NCBI GenBank assembly: GCA_029339505.1
Contig: JAQISU010000069.1
Coordinates: 8,044,501-8,108,500, forward strand
Direction of reading: 5' to 3'
Origin: Unio delphinus
Lineage: Eukaryota; Mollusca; Bivalvia; Unionida; Unionidae
Length of the DNA stretch: 64,000 bases
Part shown: positions 63,594 through 64,000 of the stretch, in pieces
Numbering within the stretch: the stretch's first letter is position 1
Layout of the letters: each line of letters begins with the position of its first letter
Translations under genes and position numbers: made by a program
The notes under the pieces: generated by a model
What the model was told of the DNA's origin: nothing
What the model saw: the letters and a program-made list of their open reading frames with translations, nothing else
Databases searched by the model: none

Positions 63594-64000
63594 AATGCAA
63601 ACAACTGACACGCAACAGTGCAAAGCTAGAATCACTCTAGCCTAAGCGCTTTCGACTCTTAATGAGTCTTTATCAAAGGCAAATACAGAACATAGACAAG
63701 ACAAACAAGTAAAATACAGAACCGTGTTTACAGAACTTTACATACCTGTTTCTACAGGAATAAAACCTTGAAATTTATTGTTCCAACTAGTTTCTAACAA
63801 CTTGTTGCGGATGCTGTAAAATGTGTTGACTTAGAAATCGATGAGCCAAAGCGACACATGTTTTTGTATGCAAATTTATGTACGCGCAAATTATATCCCG
63901 GATATTTTATATTAGTAGTTAGAGGTTATTAAGCAAATTTATTTCACTGTACTGAATAATAGGGGACTCATTTGGTTTAGAGTACCCCTCTTTGAATAAC
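63593..64000. other. non-coding DNA to window end
   Basis: No gene seen. AAGCGCTTTCGACTCTTAATGAGTCTTTATCAAAGGC at 63645-63680 contains the small palindromes AAGCGCTT and GACTCttaatGAGTC, perhaps part of a dispersed repeat linked to the adjacent microsatellite. Confidence 0.4.

Overview
The window is AT-rich animal nuclear DNA, very dense in simple repeats and minisatellites. There is no operon structure and no prokaryotic signal. It holds one intact chordate/protostome-style rhodopsin-class GPCR gene, animal retroelements (Ty3/Gypsy LTR and RTE-type LINE), a hAT-like MITE and tRNA-derived SINE-like copies. The SINE tails (…CGTTAAA…CCAAA…, then CA-rich) and the repeat landscape look like a mollusc or another lophotrochozoan. 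That placement is inference from general familiarity, not a search.

Layout: 1-3.2 kb carries a 45-bp minisatellite, an 89-bp triplicate, an (AT)n tract and a SINE fragment. 3.33-4.67 kb (minus) is a complete single-exon class A GPCR. From 4.8 to 42 kb I find no other convincing coding gene. This span holds many minisatellites and microsatellites, a probable solo LTR (16146-16954) inside a (GTAT)n array, a 143-bp hAT-type MITE with an exact 8-bp target duplication (27269-27411), and a 153-bp near-perfect hairpin (41591-41743).

42.2-57.5 kb is the most informative block. A satellite of 42-bp units (about 120 copies, itself a dimer of a 21-bp monomer) has been split by two retroelements: a 5'-truncated RTE-like LINE (43490-45640) and a complete 7,974-bp Ty3/Gypsy element (49028-57001). 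The Gypsy element has 1,606-bp LTRs differing at only five sites, a perfect ATAAT target duplication, a tRNA-Leu(CAA)-type primer binding site and a polypurine tract. Its domain order is Gag-PR-INT-RT-RH, with integrase before reverse transcriptase. That is the Ty1/copia-like order known among Gypsy elements from the Gmr1 group. Its capsid C-terminal region resembles the SCAN domain. One in-frame TGA breaks the single long reading frame inside the integrase core.

57.5-64 kb returns to non-coding DNA with an 11-copy, perfectly homogeneous 40-bp array, a 90-bp array and several microsatellites. The only host gene I can support is the GPCR; the other long reading frames belong to mobile elements or are tandem repeats that happen to lack stops.
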